From Flavobacterium nitrogenifigens (GTDB lineage Bacteria; Bacteroidota; Bacteroidia; Flavobacteriales; Flavobacteriaceae): 64,000 nucleotides of DNA. Positions 18,171 through 27,090 of the stretch are shown here, in pieces (the first letter of the stretch is position 1; every line of letters starts with the position of its first letter). The position numbers were made by a program, and so were the translations under genes. Where the stretch lies: assembly GCF_003254565.1 (NCBI RefSeq), contig NZ_QJRI01000174.1, forward strand, positions 62,001 to 126,000. Direction: 5' to 3'. Under the pieces are notes generated by a model. The model saw only the letters and a program-made list of their open reading frames with translations. It was not told the DNA's origin and ran no database searches.

Positions 18171-18604
18171 GAAACTGTAAAGTCTCAGACCTCCCAAAAT
18201 TGGTTGTTTTATGCCAAAAACACGCCGAATTTGAAAAAGCTGAATTTTCTCCTGAAGGAAAAGAAGAAGGTTTAAAGAATGCTTTATTCGGTCAGAATCC
18301 TAAATTATTCTGCCTGGTCGTTTCCTCAGAAGAAACTATCGTTGGTTACGCATCTTATACTTTTGATTTTTCTACTTGGAGTGCACAAACATTTCTCTAC
18401 ATGGACTGTTTGTTTTTGGAAGAAGAAACGAGAGGTTTTGGAATTGGCGAAAAGTTAATAGAAAAGCTAAAAGAAATCGGAACCGAAAATAACTGCGTCA
18501 ATATTCAATGGCAAACACCCGAATTCAATACAAGAGCCATTAAATTCTATAACAGAATGGGCGCAAAAGGAAAAGACAAAGTCCGATTTACGTTAACTTT
18601 GTAA
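18155..18604 (+). CDS. GNAT-family N-acetyltransferase
   Basis: 149 residues. Starts inside the LysR gene (16-nt overlap), so it is translationally coupled. The beta-strand FLYMDCLFLEEETRGFGIGEKLIEKL holds the acetyl-CoA pyrophosphate loop (RGFGIG). The C-terminal NTRAIKFYNRMGA is typical of spermidine/diamine-type GNATs. Substrate unknown. Confidence 0.9.
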   Translation: MEYSIRNCKVSDLPKLVVLCQKHAEFEKAEFSPEGKEEGLKNALFGQNPKLFCLVVSSEETIVGYASYTFDFSTWSAQTFLYMDCLFLEEETRGFGIGEKLIEKLKEIGTENNCVNIQWQTPEFNTRAIKFYNRMGAKGKDKVRFTLTL

Positions 18605-18614
18605 AAATTTGATC

Positions 18615-18824
18615 TCGCAAAGTCGCTAAGACGCAAAGTTTTTAATTCAAAAAGATTAGTTGCCTCCAGCTTTAGCTGGAGATTTTATAAGATGATTAGC
18701 GAGGCTTTAGCTTAAAAGTGGATTTCGGCTAAAGCCAATTTAAAGCAACTCATAATTTCATCCAGCTAAAGCTGGACGCAATTCAACAAAACCTTTGGAC
18801 CTCTGCCGCTTTGTTCCTTTAAAC
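18615..18824. repeat. composite element: octamer arms enclosing three AGCTTTAGCT-type palindromes
   Basis: Plus octamers at 18615-18638: TCGCAAAG, TCGCTAAG, ACGCAAAG. Minus-strand octamers at 18793-18824: GTTTAAAG, GAACAAAG, CGGCAGAG, GTCCAAAG. Between them lie CTCCAGC-TTTA-GCTGGAG (18664-18681), GGCTTTAGC with GGCTAAAGCC (18703-18736), and TCCAGC-TAAA-GCTGGA (18761-18776). The first and last palindromes are themselves in inverted orientation with flanking similarity. No gene is present. Confidence 0.8.
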
Positions 18825-18838
18825 CTCAAAATATAAAA

Positions 18839-19654
18839 ATGACAAAAATAAGTATACTCGGCTGCGGCTGGCTAGGACTTCCTTTAGCAAAAAACTTAAT
18901 AGCAAAAGATTATTTGGTAAACGGATCAACAACTTCAGAAAACAAACTTCCTATTTTAAAAGAGGCTGGGATAAATCCTTTTTTGGTGACTGTCGAAAGC
19001 GAAAATGTTTCTGAAAACATTACTGATTTTTTAGCGGAAAGCGAAATCTTAATAATAGACATTCCACCAAAATTGAGAGCAGTTGATCCAAGTTCTGAGA
19101 AGAAAGCTTTTGTCGAAAAAATTAAAAACCTGATTCCGTTTATAGAAAAATCAACAATTAAAAAAGTCCTTTTTGTAAGTTCAACTTCTGTCTACGGAGA
19201 TGATAATAGCTTTATAACAGAAGAAACCATTCCAAATCCAGACACCGAGAGTGGCAAGCAATTGGTTTTAGCTGAAAATCTTCTTCAAGAAAATCAACAT
19301 TTCGAAACCACAATTTTGCGTTTTGGCGGATTAATTGGCGACGATCGTCATCCTATTAAATTTTTAGCAGGAAAAGAAAACATCGAAAATCCAGATGCTC
19401 CCGTTAATCTTATTCATCAGAAAGATTGCATTGGCATTATTGAAGCAATAATAAATCAGTCCAAATGGAATGCGGTTTTTAATGCCGTTGCTCCTTTTCA
19501 TCCAACAAGAGAAGAATATTACACTTCAAAAGCTATTGAAATGGATTTGGCTTTACCGAAATTCAGTTCTCAGCAATCTAATATTAAAAAGATGATTTCG
19601 AGTGAAAAGATAGAACGCACATTACAGTATAAATTTATCTTAGAAGAATATTAA
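18839..19654 (+). CDS. NAD(P)-binding epimerase/dehydratase-like protein (YeeZ-like)
   Basis: 271 residues. The Rossmann start MTKISILGCGWLGLPLAKNL has GxGxxG. KVLFVSSTSVYGD carries the conserved Ser and Tyr region of extended short-chain dehydrogenases, but the YxxxK Lys is not obvious. Length and the NAFNAV-like stretch (WNAVFNAVAPFHPTREEYY) fit the YeeZ/SDR-a group. Reaction unknown. Confidence 0.82.
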   Translation: MTKISILGCGWLGLPLAKNLIAKDYLVNGSTTSENKLPILKEAGINPFLVTVESENVSENITDFLAESEILIIDIPPKLRAVDPSSEKKAFVEKIKNLIPFIEKSTIKKVLFVSSTSVYGDDNSFITEETIPNPDTESGKQLVLAENLLQENQHFETTILRFGGLIGDDRHPIKFLAGKENIENPDAPVNLIHQKDCIGIIEAIINQSKWNAVFNAVAPFHPTREEYYTSKAIEMDLALPKFSSQQSNIKKMISSEKIERTLQYKFILEEY

Positions 19655-19720
19655 AACTTTCAAATAAAGATTAAATAAAAACACTATTTTTCCTTCATAA
19701 AAAAATAAGTGTTTTCCCAG

Positions 19721-21595
19721 ATGAAAAAATTCAGGTTTCTATTTTCAGTTAGCATTTTACTGTTTTCACTCTTTCAAGGTTTTGCTCAGACCGATTCTCT
19801 GTCGACTGCTCAGCCCAACGAAGAAAGAATAAAAAAATTTCACGCAGATATCAGAGTTAAAGAAAATGGAAACCTTATCGTTACAGAAAACATTACGGTT
19901 TATGCTGCTGAACTATTCATAAATCATGGAATTTATAGAGAGCTTCCTATGGAAAGCAATTCTTCGAAAGTTTCTAAAACCAATTTCTATAAAGTTCTAA
20001 GCGTATACAGAGGTAATTTGGAAGAACTGTATCACCTAAATATAGACTCCGAAAGATTTGGAATCTACATTGGAGATGAAGAAATGTATCTGCCAGAAGG
20101 GACTTATACTTATAAATTGACGTATGAAATTGAAGCACAAATACATTCTTATAGCGATTTCGATGAAGTGTATTGGAATGTTACAGGAAATTATTGGGCA
20201 TTTGATATTGAAAATGTCACTGCAAAAATAACTTTACCGAAATCTGCAAAAGCATTTCAGACTGCTTGCTACACAGGTCTTTTAGGTTCAAAAGCACACG
20301 ATTGCAATTCAAAAGTTATAGGCAATTCGATTTATTTTACTTCTAAAAATCTTAAAAAAGGAGAGGGTTTTACCGTTGCAGCAGGTTTTCCTAAAGGATT
20401 TGTTCATCAGCCTTTTTTTCGTCCGCATTATAAAATGGATGAATTTTTATCTCCAAGCAGAGTACTACTTGCTCTAGCTTTCGTCGCTTTTTGTTTTGCT
20501 TTTTACTATTTTTCTTGGAAACGTCATGGAGAAGATCCTTTATTGGATAAAACCAAGAAAATAAATTTAAAAAGCCTTTATTCTGCAACAGCTCTACAAT
20601 ACATAAAAGACAAAGGCGTTGATTCGAAAACGCTATTAATCACAATAATCAATCTTTCTATAAAAGGTGCTCTCGAAATTTTTGACAATGAGAAAAAAGT
20701 TTGGGACGATGATTTTAAATATTCACTTAAAAAAGGAAAAGAAACGTTTGGTTTATCTCATGAAGAAACCGCAGTTTTAGAAGCCTTATTTAGAGAAAAT
20801 GATTCATTTGAGCTTGACAAAGAAACGTATTTGATTTTCGACAAAGCAAAAGAAGCGCTTGAAAAAAAATTAGAAAAGCAATATAACTTAGCCGATTATT
20901 TTTTAAGTAACTCCAAACAAATTCTCATAGGTTTTGTCATTACAATCTCTTCTTTAATGAGTTATTGTTACATTGATAAAGGAACTATCTATTGGGCTGT
21001 TATCTTTGGTTTTGTCCTTCTTATAATTACAGCATTGCTTGCTAAAGTAATCATCCAATCTTTCACAAAAGATTTTGGAATGGCTTTGCTGTGTATTCTC
21101 TTCTCCATTTTTACGGGTGGTTTTTGCTATGGATTATTCGCCGCAGTCAATTTAGACAAAAGCTACTCTGTCTTAAATTTGATTGTACTTTTCTCAATAA
21201 TTTCAGGATTTAGCTTTTATTTAAGCATAATCGGCAAGTATACTAAATTAGGCGCCGAGATCAAATTTGAAATCGAAAGATGGAAAAAAGAATTACTTAA
21301 TTATAAACCAGAAGAAAGCTCTGCAATAAGCGTTTACGAGGAAAATCTGCCATACGTGTTTGCCTTGGGAATTGAAGAAGAATGGAATTCAAAATTTGCA
21401 ACTATTTTAGAAAAACTGAATTATAAAAATAACTGGATCAAAACAACTGGCAGCAGCTCTTCACAATTTACTTTAAGATCAATTACCCATTTTAGCTCTT
21501 CTTACGATTCATTTTCGACTTCTTCCAGCAGCGGAAGTTCTGGAGGAGGAAGCTCTGGAGGCGGTGGAGGAGGCGGAGGAGGCGGTGGCTGGTAA
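19721..21595 (+). CDS. DUF2207-family membrane protein with a poly-Gly tail
   Basis: 624 residues from ATG 19721, chosen over an upstream GTG because it gives a clean signal peptide (MKKFRFLFS to GFAQ). Residues about 30-235 form the DUF2207 extracytoplasmic domain (GNLIVTENITVYA). A membrane helix follows (about 250-268). Then come a cytoplasmic region, four hydrophobic helices (about 405-505) and a soluble segment. The C-terminus is Ser/Gly-rich and ends in 11 Gly and Trp. Such tails are usual in this family and may aid membrane-surface location. Function unknown. Confidence 0.88.
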   Translation: MKKFRFLFSVSILLFSLFQGFAQTDSLSTAQPNEERIKKFHADIRVKENGNLIVTENITVYAAELFINHGIYRELPMESNSSKVSKTNFYKVLSVYRGNLEELYHLNIDSERFGIYIGDEEMYLPEGTYTYKLTYEIEAQIHSYSDFDEVYWNVTGNYWAFDIENVTAKITLPKSAKAFQTACYTGLLGSKAHDCNSKVIGNSIYFTSKNLKKGEGFTVAAGFPKGFVHQPFFRPHYKMDEFLSPSRVLLALAFVAFCFAFYYFSWKRHGEDPLLDKTKKINLKSLYSATALQYIKDKGVDSKTLLITIINLSIKGALEIFDNEKKVWDDDFKYSLKKGKETFGLSHEETAVLEALFRENDSFELDKETYLIFDKAKEALEKKLEKQYNLADYFLSNSKQILIGFVITISSLMSYCYIDKGTIYWAVIFGFVLLIITALLAKVIIQSFTKDFGMALLCILFSIFTGGFCYGLFAAVNLDKSYSVLNLIVLFSIISGFSFYLSIIGKYTKLGAEIKFEIERWKKELLNYKPEESSAISVYEENLPYVFALGIEEEWNSKFATILEKLNYKNNWIKTTGSSSSQFTLRSITHFSSSYDSFSTSSSSGSSGGGSSGGGGGGGGGGGW

Positions 21596-21640
21596 AATCC
21601 TTCTCAGATTTAACTTATATAATTTATCGATTTAAAAAAA

Positions 21641-21680
21641 CTTTGCGAACTTAGCGATAAACTTTTGCGCCCTTGCGGTT
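21641..21680 (-). repeat. degenerate 8/9-nt repeat array, minus orientation
   Basis: Read on the minus strand: CCGCAAGGG, then a CGCAAAAG word, TCGCTAAGT and TCGCAAAG. It ends 8 nt before the start of the MGMT gene, and its words are the same as at 18615 and 63021. Confidence 0.6.
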
Positions 21681-21687
21681 AAAAATT

Positions 21688-22164
21688 ATGGAAACAGTTT
21701 TCATCAATTCGCCTTTAGGAATCACCAAAATTATTGGAGATGAAAACGGCATTTCGATAATTTCGGTTTCTGATGTTGGCACTAATGATGTTTCTAAGGA
21801 AATTCCTGAAGTTTTGCAAGATGCCGTTTTGCAACTAAACGAATATTTTGAAGGCAAAAGAACCGATTTTGACTTAAAACTGAATCCGAAAGGAACCGAA
21901 TTTCAGCAGAAAGTCTGGAAATCTCTTCTTGAAATTCCGTACGGAAAAACGGTAAGCTACATGGATCAGACCAAAAAATTGGGCGATGTAAAAGCAATTC
22001 GTGCTGTAGCCTCGGCAAATGGCAAAAATCCGCTTTGGATTGTAGTTCCTTGTCATCGCGTTATTGGCACAAACGGATCTTTGACCGGTTACGCTGGCGG
22101 ATTGTCACGTAAAAAATGGCTTTTAGAACATGAAAGCCCGTCTTTACAGCAAAGTTTGTTTTAG
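21688..22164 (+). CDS. ogt: methylated-DNA--protein-cysteine S-methyltransferase
   Basis: 158 residues from ATG 21688. An upstream TTG at 21673 would start inside repeat DNA. It repairs O6-alkylguanine by suicide transfer to Cys122 in the IVVPCHRVIG active site. The DNA-binding helix-turn-helix (GKTVSYMDQTKKLGDVKAIRAVASANGKNP) and the arginine finger are present. No Ada N-terminal domain. It starts a cluster of nucleic-acid genes with the exonuclease and AlkZ-like genes. Confidence 0.95.
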   Translation: METVFINSPLGITKIIGDENGISIISVSDVGTNDVSKEIPEVLQDAVLQLNEYFEGKRTDFDLKLNPKGTEFQQKVWKSLLEIPYGKTVSYMDQTKKLGDVKAIRAVASANGKNPLWIVVPCHRVIGTNGSLTGYAGGLSRKKWLLEHESPSLQQSLF

Positions 22165-22171
22165 TATTTTT

Positions 22172-22351
22172 TTTGCCACGAATTTCACGAATTACGCTAA
22201 TTTTTCTACCCTTTGATCTTTTTATTTTTAAATTTCAATATTTAAAATCAGAAAATTCGCTCAATTAAATATTTCGTTATTTATAAAAAATCAAATTTGC
22301 GTATATTTATATCGGCAAAGAATTAGTGCAATTCGTGAAATTCGTGGCAAA
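22172..22351. repeat. 22-nt perfect inverted repeat flanking a 136-nt spacer
   Basis: The left arm is 22172-22193 and the right arm 22330-22351 (AATTCGTGAAATTCGTGGCA plus two more bases). Similarity continues weakly inward. The right arm ends 16 nt before the exonuclease ATG. The same word family occurs at about 4353 and at 60478-60613. Confidence 0.8.
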
Positions 22352-22366
22352 CCCATAGCAAAAAAT

Positions 22367-23080
22367 ATGATTGAAAAAATTAATCTCAACAATATTCTCT
22401 TCCTAGATATAGAAACGGTTCCTGAAGAAGAAAACTTCAATTCGCTCGACGCGGAAATGCAATCACTTTGGGATTTGAAAACGCAATATCAAAGAAAAGA
22501 CGAGGTTTCTCCTGAGGAATTTTACGAACGCGCCGGAATTTGGGCCGAATTCGGAAAGATAATCTGCATTTCGGTTGGATTTTTTACCATCAAAGGAGAT
22601 GTGCGCAATTTTAGAGTAACTTCTTTTTTTGGTGAAGAAAAGAAAATCCTAAAAGACTTTTCTAATCTAGTCAACAATCATTATAATCAGCCTCAACATT
22701 TGCTGTGCGGACATAATTCGAAAGAATTTGATATTCCGTTTATTGCCCGAAGAATGATCATCAATCAAATGCCAATTCCAGATAAACTGAATTTATTTGG
22801 AAAAAAACCTTGGGAAATTCCACATTTAGACACTTTAGAATTATGGAAGTTTGGCGATTATAAACATTATACATCTTTAAAATTGCTAACCAAGATTCTC
22901 GGCGTTCCATCGCCAAAAGGCGATATTGACGGAAGTCAGGTTGCTCATGTCTATTATGTCGAAAAAGATATTGACAGAATCATTACCTATTGCGAAAAAG
23001 ATACAATTGCTGTAGCTCAGATTTTCTTGCGTTTACGTCGAGAAGATTTGCTAATTGATGATGAAATAATTCATGTATAA
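22367..23080 (+). CDS. DEDD-family 3'-5' exonuclease (PolB-exo2-like)
   Basis: 237 residues. The RNase H-like exonuclease motifs are visible: ExoI FLDIETVPEE (Asp14, Glu16), ExoII LLCGHNSKEFDIPF, and ExoIII YCEKDTIAVAQ near the C-terminus. Length and motif layout fit the predicted exonuclease family PF10108 of stand-alone proofreading-like domains. The polarity is expected from the family, not shown. 64 nt before the AlkZ-like gene. Confidence 0.9.
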   Translation: MIEKINLNNILFLDIETVPEEENFNSLDAEMQSLWDLKTQYQRKDEVSPEEFYERAGIWAEFGKIICISVGFFTIKGDVRNFRVTSFFGEEKKILKDFSNLVNNHYNQPQHLLCGHNSKEFDIPFIARRMIINQMPIPDKLNLFGKKPWEIPHLDTLELWKFGDYKHYTSLKLLTKILGVPSPKGDIDGSQVAHVYYVEKDIDRIITYCEKDTIAVAQIFLRLRREDLLIDDEIIHV

Positions 23081-23081
23081 C

Positions 23082-23105
23082 TTCTTTAGATGCTAAGATT
23101 CTAAG
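23082..23105 (+). repeat. three contiguous octamers after the exonuclease gene
   Basis: TTCTTTAG, ATGCTAAG, ATTCTAAG, starting 2 nt after the stop codon. No hairpin partner is seen before the next gene. Confidence 0.65.
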
Positions 23106-23144
23106 ATTCTTTTGCATGAACTTATATAACTTTTATGGTTTAAA

Positions 23145-24218
23145 ATGATTCATTCCGAAATTTCACATTATCGTATGGCTTCTCAGAAGCTTTATCAGGA
23201 AAACCAATGTTCTCCCGAGGAAATCGTGCATCATTTTGGTGCTATGCAGGCTCAAGATTATGCTATGGCAAAATGGGCAATTGGTTCACGCTGTAATTCT
23301 TCCGAAAAAATAATTGAAGAAGCTGTTAATTCGGGAAAAGTAATTCGAACTCATATTCTACGTCCAACTTGGCATTTTGTTTCTGCCGATGATATTTATT
23401 GGATGCTTGAGCTTTCTGCTCCACAGGTAAAACGCTTTACAGCTTCCGCAGCAAAAAAATTTGGTTATGATGAGAAAAAGCTAGATCAAGTTAACTCTTC
23501 TATCGAAAAACTATTAGCTGGAAATAATCATTTGACTCGGGACGAAATCATGCAAGAACTTGGCATAAAGAAAACTTCAAGTGAAGACTTTTTGAGCGCT
23601 GCCATTATGATGAATGCAGAATTGGATGGTTTAGTTTGTAATGGAAGAATGAAAGGCAAACAAATCACTTATGCTTTACTCGAAGAAAGGGTTCAAAAAC
23701 CAAAAGCCAAAATGAGTAAAGAAGAAAGTTTAGCCAGACTCGCTCTGCGTTATTTTGAAAGTCACGGCCCAGCAACTTTACTGGATTTTTCGTGGTGGTC
23801 TGGTTTTGCGCCAACAATTTGCCAGAAAGCAATTAACGCAATTGAGTTGCAATTGAGCTCGATTACCATTGACAATCAGACTTATTTGTTCTCTAAAAAC
23901 CGTTCGATCGAGGATAACTTTCGCGAAAGCGTACATTTTCTGCCAGCATTCGACGAAATTTTGATTTCATACAAAACGCGTGAAGTTTCATTTACCGGAA
24001 ATCATCAATCGAAAACTTTTACCAATAATGGCATTTTTAAACCTGTCATTTTAGAAAATGGAAAAGTAATTGGAATCTGGAAACGAACCATTAAAAAAGA
24101 TCATGTAAAAATTGAAACGGAGTTTTTTAATGAAACTGCCAGTTCGAAAAAAGAGATTTTGTTTGAAGGAATTAAAACTTTTGAAACTTATTTGGAAACC
24201 AAAGTTGTGATTGAGTAA
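23145..24218 (+). CDS. AlkZ-like winged-helix DNA glycosylase-family protein
   Basis: 357 residues of the HTH_42/DUF1006 family. Near the N-terminus is GAMQAQDYAMAKWAIGSR, whose Gln35-Ala-Gln37 matches the catalytic Q-x-Q motif of AlkZ interstrand-crosslink glycosylases. THILRPTWHFVSADDIYWML is also family-typical. Family members cut N-glycosidic bonds of alkylated or crosslinked bases, and the actual lesion here is unknown. Being near ogt supports a role in alkylation damage. Confidence 0.88.
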   Translation: MIHSEISHYRMASQKLYQENQCSPEEIVHHFGAMQAQDYAMAKWAIGSRCNSSEKIIEEAVNSGKVIRTHILRPTWHFVSADDIYWMLELSAPQVKRFTASAAKKFGYDEKKLDQVNSSIEKLLAGNNHLTRDEIMQELGIKKTSSEDFLSAAIMMNAELDGLVCNGRMKGKQITYALLEERVQKPKAKMSKEESLARLALRYFESHGPATLLDFSWWSGFAPTICQKAINAIELQLSSITIDNQTYLFSKNRSIEDNFRESVHFLPAFDEILISYKTREVSFTGNHQSKTFTNNGIFKPVILENGKVIGIWKRTIKKDHVKIETEFFNETASSKKEILFEGIKTFETYLETKVVIE

Positions 24219-24257
24219 TTAATTTTTAAAGTTTAAAAAAAAATCAAAAATTATTAA

Positions 24258-24677
24258 ATGAATAAAAAAACTATCGCCCTTATTTTCTCATTCTTAGGAA
24301 TCGTTTCATTATTTCTTCCATATAATCAGGATATTGTAATTGCTTGTGGCAAAGACTTCGGTTCAAAAGAGTATTATCATAATAGTTTTATAAATTTCAT
24401 TACAGAATCTTTTAATAAAACATTGAATATTAGCAATATAATTGAAGCTTTCCTCATTCTTATTATTTATTTTTCACTTATTTTTTCTTCAATACTATTT
24501 CTATTTAATAAAATCAAAATTTCTATTTTTCTTATTTTCATAACATTGTTCTTAATGACAATCTCTTTCGTTAGCTCAAGAAATGACTTGCTTTTTGGAT
24601 ATTATTTAATGGCTCTTCATCAAATATTACTTTTGTTTTACATCGTACAATCAAAAAACAAATTCGAACCAGCTTGA
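24258..24677 (+). CDS. small integral membrane protein of unknown function
   Basis: 139 residues with four hydrophobic helices (about 6-22, 60-80, 85-105, 112-132) and a Cys/Lys-bearing outer loop. No motif is recognised. It is more AT-rich than its neighbours. It stands between the AlkZ-like and SpmAB-like genes on the same strand. Confidence 0.65.
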   Translation: MNKKTIALIFSFLGIVSLFLPYNQDIVIACGKDFGSKEYYHNSFINFITESFNKTLNISNIIEAFLILIIYFSLIFSSILFLFNKIKISIFLIFITLFLMTISFVSSRNDLLFGYYLMALHQILLLFYIVQSKNKFEPA

Positions 24678-24755
24678 GTCTATCTTGAAAAATCAAATTT
24701 ACTTTTGTAATTGTCATTGCAATTGATTTATTTAAATTTACAAAAAATTACAATT

Positions 24756-26195
24756 ATGGTATTAAGCAGATTTTGGTTAGTTATTTTTATTTCTTCGATT
24801 CTTTTTATTGTAGTCAGTCTATTTACTGCCAATACTTATACCATTGATTCTGTTTTAAATGGAAAAAAAGACGATCCTGTTTTAGTTTCTGAAAAATACA
24901 TCGAAGAGCTTCCCGCCTTCTTAAAAGACAGCATAAAAAAAGCGCCAGATCAGACCATGATCATCAATCGTGATACGCTAAATGCTGACACGACTTATGT
25001 TTACAAAAACAAAACTGTAAAAATTTACAGCGGACTTCAAAAATCGGATGGTTTACTGCCAACTTGTAAAAGCACTTTAGTCGATTTGATTTTGCCTCTT
25101 ATTGCTTATTTAGCCTTTTTCTGCGGATTAATGGAACTTTTAATCGTTTCTGGAGCTTCTGGAAACTTGGCAAAAGCCCTAAGTCCGGTATTTGTAAAAG
25201 TATTTCCAAGCATTCCTAAAAATCACCCTTCAATATCCTACATGACCTTAAACTTTGCTGCCAATTTCTTGGGATTAGATTCTGCTGCAACACCATTTGG
25301 ATTGAAAGCCATGGAAAGTTTACAGGAAATAAACCCTGAAAAAGATAAAGCCAGTGATGCACAAATCATGTTTATGTGTCTTCACGCTTCTGGACTAACT
25401 TTAATCGCAACTTCGATTATCGGTTATCGTGCGGCTGCAAATGCTAGCAATCCTGCCGATGTAATGTTGCCATGTATCATTACTTCGTTTATTGGAACTA
25501 TTGCTGCTTTTTTAATTGTGGGAATCAAACAGAAAATCAATTTCAAAAGCGCTTCTCTTTTAATTGGTTTGATGGGATTAATTGCTGCAATTGTTGGTTT
25601 GTTGATGTATGTAAATCATTTAGATTTAATTGGAAAAAACTATTTCACTTCTAACCTTTCTGGATTAATATTATTGGCAATTATTGTATTTACGCTGATC
25701 TTTTCTTTTAGACATGAGAAAAAGTTCAGAGAAGCGGACACTACTGTTTTCGATACTTTTGTTGTTGGTGCCAATAACGGAGTTAAAACCGGAGTTACGA
25801 TTTTCCCTTATGTTTTAGGAATGTTGGTTGCAATCTCATTATTCAGAAACAGCGGTTTATTCGAAATCATTAGTGATGCCATCGGATTTATCTTTTCGAA
25901 TCTTGGCGTAAGCAAAGAAATTACAAATGCACTTCCCGTTGCCATGTTGCGTCCGTTTAGTTCTGCAGGTTCAAGAGGTTTCTTAATTGATTCTATGAAT
26001 ACTTTTGGAGCAGATTCTTTGACTGCTAGATTGAGCAGTATTTTCCAATGCAGTGCCGAAAGCACATTTTATGTTATTGCAGTTTATTTTGGTTCTGTAA
26101 ACATTAAAAATACTCGATATGCGCTAGGTACGATGCTTTTGGTTGATTTAGTCTGCGTTATTACAGCAATTTTTGTGGCAACTTGGTTTTTCTAA
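24756..26195 (+). CDS. nucleoside-recognition (SpmA-SpmB-type) membrane protein
   Basis: 479 residues from ATG 24756. The TTG at 24711 adds a poor leader. Two Gate/nucleoside-recognition repeats are fused: the first around LVDLILPLIAYLAFFCGLMELL, the second around ANNGVKTGVTIFPYVLGMLVA. The membrane protein has about ten helices and an extracytoplasmic loop near residues 25-110. In Bacillus the halves are separate spore-maturation proteins. In non-sporulating Bacteroidota the fused form has no assigned substrate. A strong hairpin follows. Confidence 0.88.
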   Translation: MVLSRFWLVIFISSILFIVVSLFTANTYTIDSVLNGKKDDPVLVSEKYIEELPAFLKDSIKKAPDQTMIINRDTLNADTTYVYKNKTVKIYSGLQKSDGLLPTCKSTLVDLILPLIAYLAFFCGLMELLIVSGASGNLAKALSPVFVKVFPSIPKNHPSISYMTLNFAANFLGLDSAATPFGLKAMESLQEINPEKDKASDAQIMFMCLHASGLTLIATSIIGYRAAANASNPADVMLPCIITSFIGTIAAFLIVGIKQKINFKSASLLIGLMGLIAAIVGLLMYVNHLDLIGKNYFTSNLSGLILLAIIVFTLIFSFRHEKKFREADTTVFDTFVVGANNGVKTGVTIFPYVLGMLVAISLFRNSGLFEIISDAIGFIFSNLGVSKEITNALPVAMLRPFSSAGSRGFLIDSMNTFGADSLTARLSSIFQCSAESTFYVIAVYFGSVNIKNTRYALGTMLLVDLVCVITAIFVATWFF

Positions 26196-26240
26196 GACCA
26201 TCTAAAGTACAAAATTGGTCATTTCTTATTTTTCATAAAC

Positions 26241-26283
26241 AACTTTAAAACAACAGATAACATTTGTTGTTTTAAAGTTTTGA
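26241..26283 (+). terminator. 15-bp perfect hairpin after the SpmAB-like gene
   Basis: AACTTTAAAACAACA, a 9-nt loop, TGTTGTTTTAAAGTT, then TTTG. It probably ends transcription of the upstream gene. Confidence 0.7.
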
Positions 26284-26409
26284 TATAAGTTACCCGTATG
26301 AATCGGACGCATTATCCTACATTATTTTAATATTTTTTATAAAAAACCTCTTATAATTTTATACTTTAGCCTTCTAACATAAATAAAACAATTAAATATT
26401 CCCCCAAAT

Positions 26410-27069
26410 ATGTTTAAATGGTTTTTAAGTAAAAAAAAGGAATCTAAGAATTCTGAGAAAATCGAATGCGCTGAAGAGCCAAAACCTACAGAAAAACCTG
26501 TATCAGCACAAAACAAATTCGATACCAACAAAATGGACTGGCTCATTAATGACTCGCTTCTTGCTTTTATGCCTCGCGAATTATTTATGCACTATTCTGA
26601 TCCTAACACCGCACCAGATCCTCAGGATCCTTCCTGGCAAAATCAAGGACTGTATTTTTGGAAAGAAAAGGAAGCTTTTGAAAACAAATCGCTCCCAGAG
26701 TTTTTTGGAACTATGGACCAGAGATTATTTCTTATCAACGAAGTGCCAGATTATATTTCGCTTGTCTCAGGAAAAGCGATGCCTTGGTTTGGAATGCCTG
26801 GAGGTGGAGAAAAATTCTTTTTCAGATATGATGAGACTACACCCGTAACTTTAGAAGAAGCCCACAAACTCAATATTATCAATTATGTTGAAATTGTGGA
26901 ATTGAATCAAGATAATCTGAGTGTTTTAAACGATAGGGATAATTATTGCTTTTTAATTGATCCTTACGAAGTGAAATACGAAGACCAGCTTTTTTATCTT
27001 AATGGTGAAAAAATCTCGCTCGCAGAGCTTTATCAAAAAAAGAAACTTTTAGTTCTATCTGTTGAATAA
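26410..27069 (+). CDS. putative TNT-like (NAD glycohydrolase toxin-fold) domain protein
   Basis: 219 residues, no signal peptide. A charged low-complexity stretch (about 8-38) precedes the body. Residues 120-165, SGKAMPWFGMPGGGEKFF, then TPVTLEEAHKLNIINYVEIVEL, closely follow the C-terminal half of TNT domains (a PWFGxPGGG loop, then a short helix and a final strand). The position two after GGG, Gln by my recollection in active TNT enzymes, is Lys here. The N-terminal Arg region is unclear. It may be inactive, or immunity-like. No secretion partner is nearby, and a lipoprotein gene follows by 21 nt. Confidence 0.45.
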   Translation: MFKWFLSKKKESKNSEKIECAEEPKPTEKPVSAQNKFDTNKMDWLINDSLLAFMPRELFMHYSDPNTAPDPQDPSWQNQGLYFWKEKEAFENKSLPEFFGTMDQRLFLINEVPDYISLVSGKAMPWFGMPGGGEKFFFRYDETTPVTLEEAHKLNIINYVEIVELNQDNLSVLNDRDNYCFLIDPYEVKYEDQLFYLNGEKISLAELYQKKKLLVLSVE

Positions 27070-27090
27070 AATCACTTTTGAATTATAATT

